Below, one piece after another: positions 1 to 4,850 of a stretch of 7,115 nucleotides of DNA. The notes beneath the pieces were generated by a model. The model was not told the origin of the DNA, did not search any database, and saw nothing but the letters and a program-made list of their open reading frames with translations. Location: assembly GCA_046484775.1 (NCBI GenBank), contig JAWOIG010000175.1:1-7115 (forward strand), given 5' to 3'. Numbering within the stretch: the first letter of the stretch is position 1; each line of letters opens with the position of its first letter. Position numbers and translations under genes: made by a program. Source of the DNA: JAFGQE01 sp046484775 (lineage in GTDB: Bacteria; Bacillota; Clostridia; DUPQ01).

Positions 1-180
1 AGACGGGTCATAGGATACCTTTTACCTGACAAAGCATTCATTGCACTTGACTACAGAAGGGTCTTCGGGCGCTGGCCGAATTTTAACCCAGTAACCGAGA
101 AGTCTCCTTCCTCTAAACTACCATTGCTCACGAACGTGAGAGTGAAGGTGGGAGATGAATCGGTGGATATTTTGATGTAA
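1..180 (+). pseudogene. Open frame running in from the left edge, possible tail of a truncated mobile element
   Basis: Frame 1 is open from the first base to a TAA at 178-180 (59 codons). The translation begins RRVIGYLLPDKAF and ends GDESVDILM. I do not recognise a protein family in it. Its last third runs through a hairpin (104-156) that resembles the terminal hairpin at the right end of the tnpB element downstream. In TnpB elements the coding frame or its read-through often overlaps the guide-RNA hairpin, so this may be the 3' remnant of a second IS605/IS607-type element. The alternative is chance: a 59-codon frame is not rare in DNA of this composition, and no start is visible. The frame alone is weak evidence. 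Confidence 0.25.
104..156 (+). repeat. Hairpin upstream of tnpB that resembles the element's right end
   Basis: TCTCC near 104-108 can pair with GGAGA at 151-155, and CTCAC (128-132) pairs with GTGAG (136-140) around a GAAC loop. The 3' side reads GGTGGGAG followed by ATG. The hairpin downstream of tnpB shows GGTGGGAG followed by TATG, and both hairpins follow the word AGAAG. This could be a left-end hairpin of the tnpB element or the right end of a neighbouring, decayed element. The shared motif and orientation favour the second reading. Confidence 0.45.
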
Positions 181-192
181 GAATGATATAAT
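164..192 (+). promoter_or_regulatory. tnpB promoter with extended -10
   Basis: A perfect TATAAT lies at 187-192 and is preceded by TGA at 184-186, giving an extended -10. TGGATA at 164-169 matches the -35 consensus at four of six positions with a 17-base spacer. Transcription would begin near 199, leaving a leader of about 40 bases before the ATG at 239. An in-frame ATG at 200 would sit almost on the transcript start and is therefore an unlikely start codon. Confidence 0.65.
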
Positions 193-238
193 AGAACAAA
201 TGTTCCCTTTTGGGCATAAACCTAACAGGTGTGACACA

Positions 239-1387
239 ATGAACAAAGCATTCAAATTCAGAATATATCCGAATAGAGAACAAAAGGTTCTGATAGGCAA
301 AACCTTCGGCTGTGTACGCTTCATATACAACAGGATGCTTGGGGACAGGATAAGGTATTATGAGAATACCCATGACGCCTTGAAGAACAGGCCTGCCCAG
401 TACAAGGAGGAATTTCCATGGTTGAAGGAAGTTGATAGTCTGGCTCTTGCAAATGCCCAGCTCAACCTTGACAAGGCATATTCCAACTTCTTCAGAGACA
501 AAAAAACCGGTTTTCCGAAATTCAAGTCAAAAAAGCATAACAGACAGAGTTATACTACAAACCTGGTGAACAAAAACATAAAACTGGGTGAGGGATATCT
601 TATACTTCCCAAGCTGAAGGAAGTCAGGATAAAGAAACACAGACCGGTACCCGCCGGATACAGGCTCAAATCAGTAACGGTAAGCTGTGCTCCGACAGGA
701 AAGTATTATGCAAGCATACTGTATGAGTACGAATGTCATATGGAACCTGTAATACCAAATACTTTCCTAGGTATTGATTACTCAATGAAGGAATTGTTCA
801 TATCCTCGGAAGGTGATCTTGCCGAATACCCGGGGTACTACAGACAGTCGCTTATGAGATTGAAAAGAGAACAAAGAAAACTGTCAGACTGTAAGATGGG
901 AAGCAACAACAGACACAGGCAGAGAATACGGGTTGCGAAGCTTCATGAGAAAGTGGCAAACCAGCGCAAGGACTTTTTGCACAAGCTATCCAGGCAGATA
1001 ACCAATGCCGTGGATGCAGTGTGCATAGAAGACCTTGATATGAAGGATTTGTCACAATCCCTGAAGTTCGGCACGAGTGTTCATGACAATGGGTTCGGGA
1101 AGTTTGTATCTATGCTTGAATACAAGCTTATTGAACAGGGCAAGGAGCTTGTCAAAATAGATAAATGGTTCCCGAGCTCAAAGATGTGCAGCAACTGCGG
1201 TGCTGTCAGGAAGTCTCTGCCACTGTCTGAACGAGTTTATCACTGTGAGAACTGCGGTGTCATACTCGACAGAGACCTGAATGCAAGTTACAATATCAGG
1301 GAAGAAGGAAAGCGGTTGTTGCTGCAAAAGCAGAAACATAGAACCGTGGGGCACACGGGGATAGCTTGCTTATGCTGCAGCCGATAG
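239..1387 (+). CDS. tnpB: TnpB, RNA-guided RuvC nuclease of an IS200/IS605-type element
   Basis: TnpB proteins are compact RNA-guided DNA endonucleases, ancestors of Cas12, encoded in IS200/IS605 and IS607 elements. This copy looks full length at 382 residues. It opens with the typical N-terminus (KAFKFRIYPN, then FGCVRFIYNRML). RuvC motifs are intact: D180 in LGIDYS, E264 in CIEDLDMKDL, and D346 in DRDLNAS. A four-cysteine zinc ribbon sits between the last two motifs (C317, C320, C336, C339), and the C-terminus carries the usual TVGHTGI. Start choice: ATG at 239 follows AGGTG at 227-231 with a 7-base gap. An in-frame ATG at 200 exists but has no ribosome site and overlaps the predicted transcript start. 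No tnpA transposase lies beside it in the window, so it is a solo TnpB element that probably needs a transposase in trans. The intact catalytic triad argues against a nuclease-dead, TldR-like repressor. Confidence 0.95.
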   Translation: MNKAFKFRIYPNREQKVLIGKTFGCVRFIYNRMLGDRIRYYENTHDALKNRPAQYKEEFPWLKEVDSLALANAQLNLDKAYSNFFRDKKTGFPKFKSKKHNRQSYTTNLVNKNIKLGEGYLILPKLKEVRIKKHRPVPAGYRLKSVTVSCAPTGKYYASILYEYECHMEPVIPNTFLGIDYSMKELFISSEGDLAEYPGYYRQSLMRLKREQRKLSDCKMGSNNRHRQRIRVAKLHEKVANQRKDFLHKLSRQITNAVDAVCIEDLDMKDLSQSLKFGTSVHDNGFGKFVSMLEYKLIEQGKELVKIDKWFPSSKMCSNCGAVRKSLPLSERVYHCENCGVILDRDLNASYNIREEGKRLLLQKQKHRTVGHTGIACLCCSR

Positions 1388-1437
1388 GCTGCTCGAACAA
1401 GAAGCCCCCACTTCTACAAGTGGTGGGAGTATGTCAC
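1255..1437 (+). ncRNA. Putative omegaRNA (reRNA) of the TnpB element
   Basis: In characterised TnpB systems the guide RNA scaffold is made from the 3' end of tnpB and runs to the right end of the element. The bases just past that end act as guide. Here the tnpB tail is followed by CGAACAAGAAG and a terminal hairpin, then GTATGTCAC, the usual architecture. The 5' limit is a guess from the known size range of these RNAs. The boundary is placed at TCAC (1434-1437), so the resident guide would start near 1438. Position and hairpin support the call, but the exact ends are inferred. Confidence 0.5.
1405..1427 (+). repeat. Right-end hairpin of the TnpB element
   Basis: CCACTT (1408-1413) pairs with AAGTGG (1418-1423) around a CTAC loop. 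After a bulged T at 1424 the stem continues as CCC (1405-1407) with GGG (1425-1427). An imperfect subterminal hairpin with a bulged base just inside the right end is typical of IS200/IS605 elements. There it is bound by the Y1 transposase and also forms the end of the guide-RNA scaffold. TTGAT directly follows the probable boundary (1438-1442) and also occurs left of tnpB at 172-176. Confidence 0.75.
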
Positions 1438-1523
1438 TTGATTGAATTTATTTGCATACAATATCCACACGCAATCAGATGACTCTTGGACTTTTTAGGG
1501 AAAAGGATGATAAAATATTGGTC

Positions 1524-1531
1524 AAGGAGGG
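1524..1531 (+). promoter_or_regulatory. Strong ribosome binding site of the DsrE-like gene
   Basis: AAGGAGGG lies 6 bases before the ATG at 1538 and is close to the ideal anti-16S complement, which fixes the start codon. A weak promoter may lie upstream (TTGGAC at 1486-1491 and TAAAAT at 1511-1516), but the 19-base spacing makes it uncertain. Confidence 0.8.
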
Positions 1532-1537
1532 CTGATC

Positions 1538-1876
1538 ATGGATAAACAGGTTATTTTTGCTTTCAGAGGAGACATGCTGTGTTTCATGCATGTTCTGCTG
1601 AATGTACTTGACATGGACGACAAGGGAATAGAGAGCAGGCTTGTGTTCGAAGGAGAGGCAGTGAAGCTTGTAAAAGAGCTGGAAGTGTCGGGAAATCCAC
1701 TTTATGCCAAGGCAAAGGCGAAGGGATTGATAGACTGCATATGCAGGGCGTGCTCATCCAAGCTGGGTGTCCTGGATTACAATAAGACTGTGGGTATACC
1801 AATGTGCGACGAGATGGCCGGACACCCTTCCATGGCAAGTTATACTGCAAGAGGATATAAAATCATCACGATGTAA
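1538..1876 (+). CDS. DsrE-like family small cytoplasmic protein
   Basis: This 112-residue protein has the layout of the DsrE/DsrF/TusD-like fold. It has a first beta strand (QVIFAFRGDMLCFMHVLLNVLDM), a second strand (SRLVFEGEAVKLVKELE), a cysteine-containing segment (GLIDCICRACSSKLGVLD, with C67, C69 and C72), and a closing GIPMCDEMAGHPSMASYTARGYKIITM. DsrE-family proteins include sulfur-relay carriers with a reactive cysteine. The ACSSKLG cysteine (C72) is the best candidate here, but the exact role of this short stand-alone subgroup, common in anaerobes, is not known to me. Five cysteines (C15, C67, C69, C72, C90) in so small a protein fit thiol or persulfide chemistry. There is no signal peptide. 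The gene stands alone between the TnpB right end and a terminator, so neighbours do not assign a pathway. Confidence 0.85.
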   Translation: MDKQVIFAFRGDMLCFMHVLLNVLDMDDKGIESRLVFEGEAVKLVKELEVSGNPLYAKAKAKGLIDCICRACSSKLGVLDYNKTVGIPMCDEMAGHPSMASYTARGYKIITM

Positions 1877-1937
1877 GGCATGGGAAATTTCCATATGGAT
1901 ATTTTATGCCGGAAGCGGTTCAGTACTCGGAGTTTCT

Positions 1938-1974
1938 AAAAAAAAGCCTCCCGTAACGGAGACGGAAGGCTTTT
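1938..1974 (-). terminator. Intrinsic terminator of gdhA, probably bidirectional
   Basis: A 13-base-pair stem with one mismatch (1942-1954 with 1962-1974) surrounds a 7-base loop. Read on the minus strand, the stem runs into eight consecutive T residues (complement of the A run at 1938-1945), which ends gdhA transcripts 28 bases past its stop codon. On the plus strand the stem ends in TTTT, so it can also stop the DsrE-like transcript, whose stop codon is about 60 bases upstream. Confidence 0.88.
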
Positions 1975-2001
1975 GTCATATTCCTATTCAGCAGTCCATG
2001 A

Positions 2002-3348
2002 TTACCAGGAGACTCCCTGGCTGGTCATAGCATCGGATATTCTGAGGATACCGGCTATGTTTGCGCCCATTTCAAGATTGCCCGGATGTCCGTATTTCTG
2101 GGCTGTTTGAGAGGCGGTGAAGTATATGTGCTGCATTATTTCCTTAAGCTTGGAATCGACCTCGGCAAATGTCCAGTACATTCTTGCGGAGTTCTGGCTC
2201 ATCTCAAGGCCCGAAGTTGCAACTCCACCGGCATTTGCAGCCTTGCCTGGAGCATAATAAATATTTTTCTCAAAAAATACTTTTATAGCAGCTGGCGTGC
2301 TTGGCATGTTTGCGCCTTCCCCGACATAACGGCATCCGTTTGCCGCAAGAATCTCAGCATCATTTTCGTCAAGTTCGTTCTGGGTGGCGCAGGGGAGTGC
2401 GATATCGCATGGAACCGACCAGATCCCGCGGCCCTCTTTATATACTGCGGAGGGTTCGTAATCCAGGTATTCGGTAAGTCGGCCTCGTTTTACTTCCTTG
2501 ATTTCCTTCAAAGCTTCAAGGTTGATTCCTTTTGCATCATAAATATAACCATGGGAATCGGATACCGTGACGACTGTTGCGCCAAGCTGGGCGGCTTTTT
2601 CAACGGCATAAATGGCGACATTGCCGCTGCCGGATATGGAAACTGTCTTTCCCTTGAAAGTCTCACCCTTTGATTTGAGCATTTCCTGGACAAAGTAACA
2701 CAGTCCGTAACCGGTAGCTTCCTTGCGTACAAGCGAACCTCCGTATTTCAAGCCCTTGCCGGTAAGCGCTCCGGTCACCTCATTGCGCATGCGCTTGTAC
2801 TGCCCGTAAAGATAGCCGATTTCTCTGGCTCCGACTCCTATATCGCCCGCAGGAACATCAGTGAATTGGCCTATGTGCCTTGAAAGTTCCGTCATGAAAC
2901 TCTGGCAGAAATGCATTATCTCGCGATCGCTCTTCCCCTTGGGGTCGAAATCGGAGCCGCCTTTGGCCCCGCCCATGGGAAGGCCCGTTAACGCATTTTT
3001 GAAACACTGCTCAAATCCGAGGAACTTTATAACTGAAAGATTGACTGTAGGATGAAACCGAAGGCCGCCTTTGTAAGGACCTATTGCTGAATTGAACTGA
3101 ACACGGTAACCCCTGTTTACCTGAACCTTGTTGTTGTCATCAAGCCATGAAACTCGGAATGTTATCATTCTTTCGGGTTCTACGATTCTTTCCATGACCC
3201 CGTCCCTTTCCATCTCCGGATGCTGGTCGATTATTATCTGACATGACTGGAAGACTTCGGTTACAGCCTGAAGGAATTCGGGTTGATCGGGATCGCGCAC
3301 TTCCACGGTTTCAAAGACTTTCTTAAGATAAGAATTACTAAACGGCAT
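2002..3348 (-). CDS. gdhA: NADP-type glutamate dehydrogenase
   Basis: This enzyme catalyses reversible reductive amination of 2-oxoglutarate with ammonia to glutamate in the cytoplasm, and the family is hexameric. From the ATG at 3348 it is 448 residues, the normal length for the clostridial/enterobacterial type. Substrate-site signatures are present: PYKGGLRF (K93), FEQCFKNAL (K117), PMGGAKGGSDFDPKG (K129) and DVPAGDIGVGAREIGY (catalytic D169). The nucleotide fold carries GSGNVA (240-245) and SDSHG (263-267). The NAD-dependent Clostridium symbiosum enzyme has GFGNVA and SGPDG there, whereas E. coli NADP-GDH has GSGNVA and SDSSG, so NADP(H) and an assimilatory role (EC 1.4.1.4) are inferred. 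Start: an in-frame TTG at 3360 would add four residues, but GGGGG at 3353-3357 fits as a ribosome site for ATG 3348. It is transcribed alone and ends at a strong terminator. Confidence 0.96.
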   Translation of the reverse strand: MPFSNSYLKKVFETVEVRDPDQPEFLQAVTEVFQSCQIIIDQHPEMERDGVMERIVEPERMITFRVSWLDDNNKVQVNRGYRVQFNSAIGPYKGGLRFHPTVNLSVIKFLGFEQCFKNALTGLPMGGAKGGSDFDPKGKSDREIMHFCQSFMTELSRHIGQFTDVPAGDIGVGAREIGYLYGQYKRMRNEVTGALTGKGLKYGGSLVRKEATGYGLCYFVQEMLKSKGETFKGKTVSISGSGNVAIYAVEKAAQLGATVVTVSDSHGYIYDAKGINLEALKEIKEVKRGRLTEYLDYEPSAVYKEGRGIWSVPCDIALPCATQNELDENDAEILAANGCRYVGEGANMPSTPAAIKVFFEKNIYYAPGKAANAGGVATSGLEMSQNSARMYWTFAEVDSKLKEIMQHIYFTASQTAQKYGHPGNLEMGANIAGILRISDAMTSQGVSW

Positions 3349-3365
3349 ATATACCCCCAAAATTT

Positions 3366-3394
3366 CCAGTCATAATCCCCAAAACCATGACCGG
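3366..3394 (-). other. Inverted repeat in the gdhA leader
   Basis: CCAGTCAT (3366-3373) and ATGACCGG (3387-3394) are complementary over eight pairs (one G-U in RNA), separated by 13 bases. The element lies inside the predicted 5' untranslated region of gdhA, just upstream of the G-rich ribosome site. It could be a modest RNA hairpin or a protein operator. No run of T follows, so it is not a classical terminator. Confidence 0.35.
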
Positions 3395-3411
3395 ATTTAA
3401 CTGTTTTTAAA

Positions 3412-3417
3412 ATTATA
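3412..3417 (-). promoter_or_regulatory. gdhA -10 element with weak -35
   Basis: Read on the minus strand this is a perfect TATAAT, about 63 bases before the gdhA ATG. At a 17-base spacing the -35 position (3435-3440) reads TTTCAT, which matches TTGACA poorly. A strong -10 with a poor -35 often means activator dependence. The phased repeats immediately upstream (3428-3480) are candidate binding sites. The -10 is clear; the regulation is inference. Confidence 0.55.
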
Positions 3418-3427
3418 AACCTTTTTT

Positions 3428-3480
3428 TTCAAAAATGAAATATATTTTTCAAAATACTGCATAAATATTCAAAATAATGC
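3428..3480. repeat. Three TTCAAAA repeats spaced exactly 20 bases apart
   Basis: The word TTCAAAA begins at 3428, 3448 and 3468. The second and third copies extend to TTCAAAATA followed by CTGC or ATGC. Twenty bases is close to two helical turns, so the copies lie on one face of the DNA, overlapping the -35 zone of gdhA and extending upstream. The arrangement suits either a multimeric regulator or phased A-tract bending. Confidence 0.5.
3458..3471. promoter_or_regulatory. ARG-box-like site upstream of gdhA
   Basis: On the minus strand the 14 bases read TGAATATTTATGCA. The general ArgR/AhrC half-site pair is TGAAT, four A/T bases, then ATTCA or ATKCA. All conserved positions of the Bacillus-type version match, and the E. 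coli version differs by one base. The site lies about 41-54 bases upstream of the -10, a usual place for an activator. Arginine-linked control of glutamate dehydrogenase would make metabolic sense, but this is a single AT-rich site and could be chance. Confidence 0.35.
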
Positions 3481-3550
3481 GAAAATCAAGTCATCAGTCA
3501 ATGAAAGTGCAAATATTGATTATGAAAAAATCATTAAAGCTAAAAGAAGA

Positions 3551-3637
3551 CCGGCTTGCCGTCAAATATAAATGATTTACTATCAGTGATTGCTGAATAA
3601 TATAGGATTTTTGAAATTCAGCATCAACGGCAGCCGG
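3551..3637. repeat. Nested inverted repeats, possible structured RNA or operator pair
   Basis: The outer arms at 3551-3562 (CCGGCTTGCCGT) and 3627-3637 (ACGGCAGCCGG) pair over 11 bases with one bulged T. Inside, GATTGCTGAA (3588-3597) pairs with TTCAGCATC (3617-3625) over nine pairs with one bulged T. On the 3' side the two helices are separated by a single base, which would allow stacking. Each outer arm is also nearly self-palindromic (GGC-TT-GCC and CGGC-A-GCCG), so a pair of protein operators is an alternative. It matches no riboswitch class I can recognise. Confidence 0.45.
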
Positions 3638-3642
3638 ATGGA

Positions 3643-3673
3643 CTGAAAACATTCAATATAATCGGGTTTTCAG
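3643..3673. repeat. Perfect 8-bp inverted repeat
   Basis: CTGAAAAC (3643-3650) and GTTTTCAG (3666-3673) are exact complements around a 15-base AT-rich loop. The repeat follows the nested structure directly. It is enclosed by a second possible helix: GCCGGAT (3633-3639) with ATCCGGC (3702-3708). No T tract follows. Confidence 0.5.
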
Positions 3674-3684
3674 TATATGTCCCT

Positions 3685-3690
3685 TATAAT
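3685..3690 (+). promoter_or_regulatory. Candidate -10 upstream of the glycosidase-like gene
   Basis: This is a perfect TATAAT reading toward the gene at 3886, but no -35 is recognisable at normal spacing. If used, it would give a leader of about 190 bases containing the AGGCC hairpin (3710-3722) and the long inverted repeat (3727-3770). A second weak candidate is TAGAAT at 3838-3843. Neither is convincing alone. Confidence 0.3.
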
Positions 3691-3709
3691 TTGCGAGCTG
3701 AATCCGGCA

Positions 3710-3722
3710 AGGCCAAAGGCCT
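3710..3722. repeat. Short AGGCC-AAA-GGCCT hairpin
   Basis: Five G/C-rich complementary bases flank an AAA loop, immediately before the longer inverted repeat at 3727. It adds to the hairpin cluster between gdhA and the glycosidase-like gene. No T tract follows, so it is not a terminator. Confidence 0.45.
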
Positions 3723-3726
3723 GTGA

Positions 3727-3770
3727 AGGTGCAAGCTTTTTTACGCTTTTAATTAGAAAAACTTGCACCT
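3727..3770. repeat. Long inverted repeat with AGGTGCAAG arms
   Basis: AGGTGCAAG followed by a bulged C and TTTTT (3727-3741) pairs with AAAAACTTGCACCT (3757-3770), giving 14 pairs with one bulge around a loop of about 15 bases. It is the longest dyad in the intergenic region. T-rich sequence lies in the stem rather than after it in either direction, so it is not a standard intrinsic terminator. An operator, a leader-RNA hairpin or a small mobile-element remnant are all possible. Confidence 0.6.
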
Positions 3771-3885
3771 GAGCTTATTGAAAATGTAAAATAAAGCCAT
3801 AAGCAAAGCATTTGCAAGTTATTCAGTAAGCACTGATTAGAATATTTTATACGGATCATATGTATAAAGAGCGAAAGGCAATTAA

Positions 3886-4842
3886 GTGGAAAAAGATTAT
3901 TTGACTGCCAATGACTATTCGGTGGAGAAGATTTCAAAATGCTTTCAGGCGGTATACGAACCCGAGGGCAGATATGTGAACGACCATTGCTTTGTAATGA
4001 ATGGCGATACGATGCATTTGTTCTACATAGACGGTGAAATAGGCAAGGGTTGTTATGATATTGGGAACGAAACAATCATAGGGCATGCGTCGAGCCGGGA
4101 TCTTATGCATTGGAAACAGCATCCGCCGGCATTGGTCTACGACCAATCGCTGCAACACGAAAAAAGGGGTATATTCGCTCCATATGTTGCCAAAAAAGAA
4201 GGCATGTTCCATATGTTCTATTCATCACATAACATGGAGAAGGCCCAATTCATATGCCTTGCTTTTTCAGAGGATCTTTTCAATTGGGAACGCAGCGTCG
4301 GCAACCCTGTTCTGGTGCCTGACAAAAGACAGTTTCTTTGGGATGAATCCATACCATGCTCCTGCCGCGACCCGCACATACACCGGGAAGAAATTGATGG
4401 AATTTATTATATGTATTGGGTCGCCGACATGCGGAGCGAGGATGAACATTCATGCATTGCTGTTGCCGTCTCGTCTGATTTGAAAAGATTCAGGCGGCAA
4501 AAGCCCGTAATTGTAAAAAGGCATTCGTTTGACGAGGCTTACACAATGAAGACCGAATCGCCGTGTCTTATTGCCAGGCACGGATTATATTATTTGTTTT
4601 ACAGGCACGGGGATGGAACAAAGTACTGCATCAGCGACAAGCCGGATGATTTCAAAGGAAGGCAATCATATCTGCTTGGTCCTTCTCATGCCGGCGAGAT
4701 ATTTGAATTCAAAGGCAGCTGGTATATATCAAGCTGTTCCAGGGAACCGAACGACTTAGGACATATAACGGACCGCACCAAGGGACTTTACCTGGCGCGG
4801 CTGTCATTTGAGAGTGTTCATCCCAAAATTATTGCCTTTTGA
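3886..4842 (+). CDS. Glycosidase-like five-bladed beta-propeller protein (GH43/GH32 superfamily)
   Basis: The 318-residue protein shows the blade pattern of GH43, GH32 and related propellers: repeated strands such as TMHLFYIDG, GMFHMFYSS, GIYYMYWVA and GLYYLFYRH, and the phrases GHASSRDLMHWKQHP and AFSEDLFNWE. Candidate catalytic acids are D33 (YVNDHC, at the place of NDPNG in GH32), D162 (CRDPHIH, the RDP motif) and E224 (TESPC, comparable to ECP in GH32 or EGP in GH43). H268 in SHAGEIF may be structural. There is no signal peptide, so it probably acts in the cytoplasm on short saccharides. The substrate and exact family cannot be fixed by eye. The start is GTG at 3886: a TAA codon stands directly before it in frame, and AAAGG lies 7 bases upstream. 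It converges on the transporter gene with 8 bases between stop codons. Confidence 0.8.
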   Translation: MEKDYLTANDYSVEKISKCFQAVYEPEGRYVNDHCFVMNGDTMHLFYIDGEIGKGCYDIGNETIIGHASSRDLMHWKQHPPALVYDQSLQHEKRGIFAPYVAKKEGMFHMFYSSHNMEKAQFICLAFSEDLFNWERSVGNPVLVPDKRQFLWDESIPCSCRDPHIHREEIDGIYYMYWVADMRSEDEHSCIAVAVSSDLKRFRRQKPVIVKRHSFDEAYTMKTESPCLIARHGLYYLFYRHGDGTKYCISDKPDDFKGRQSYLLGPSHAGEIFEFKGSWYISSCSREPNDLGHITDRTKGLYLARLSFESVHPKIIAF

Positions 4843-4850
4843 ATTTAGGA

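Larger units (their letters stand above)
3361..3885. other. 525-base divergent intergenic region between gdhA and the glycosidase-like gene
   Basis: The region has no credible gene. The part next to gdhA (3361-3480) is very AT-rich and holds its promoter, the leader dyad and the phased repeats. Positions 3481-3550 show nothing I can name. Positions 3551-3770 are crowded with inverted repeats, listed separately. Positions 3771-3873 are AT-rich with only weak promoter-like words (TTGCAA at 3812-3817, TAGAAT at 3838-3843). AAAGG at 3874-3878 is the ribosome site of the next gene. Confidence 0.7.

Noticed and set aside
200..238. ATG at 200 as the start of tnpB
   Set aside because: It coincides with the predicted transcript start and has no ribosome site. 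The ATG at 239 has AGGTG at good spacing and gives the standard TnpB N-terminus.
1584..2030. Open frames on both strands overlapping the DsrE-like gene (minus 1584-1850, plus 1767-2030)
   Set aside because: Neither has family features. The plus-strand one runs through the terminator hairpin at 1938-1974.
2086..2673. A 195-codon plus-strand open frame
   Set aside because: It lies wholly antisense to gdhA, whose conserved motifs fill the same bases, and it has no recognisable product.
3349..3360. TTG at 3360 as the start of gdhA
   Set aside because: The G run at 3353-3357 that would serve as ribosome site lies downstream of the TTG and fits the ATG at 3348 instead.
3428..3480. CRISPR array
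   Set aside because: The repeats are only 7-9 conserved bases with a 20-base period in AT-rich promoter DNA, too short for CRISPR repeats and spacers.
3551..3770. A known riboswitch or a T-box leader
   Set aside because: I looked for the conserved cores of T-box, TPP, FMN, SAM, lysine, cobalamin, glycine and c-di-GMP RNAs and saw none, so the block is reported only as unexplained structure.
3749..4075. A 108-codon minus-strand frame spanning the end of the intergenic region
   Set aside because: It overlaps the 5' part of the glycosidase-like gene antisense and shows no family features.
4085..4483. A 132-codon plus-strand open frame inside the glycosidase-like gene
   Set aside because: It is an out-of-frame shadow of a gene whose own frame shows clear propeller motifs throughout.
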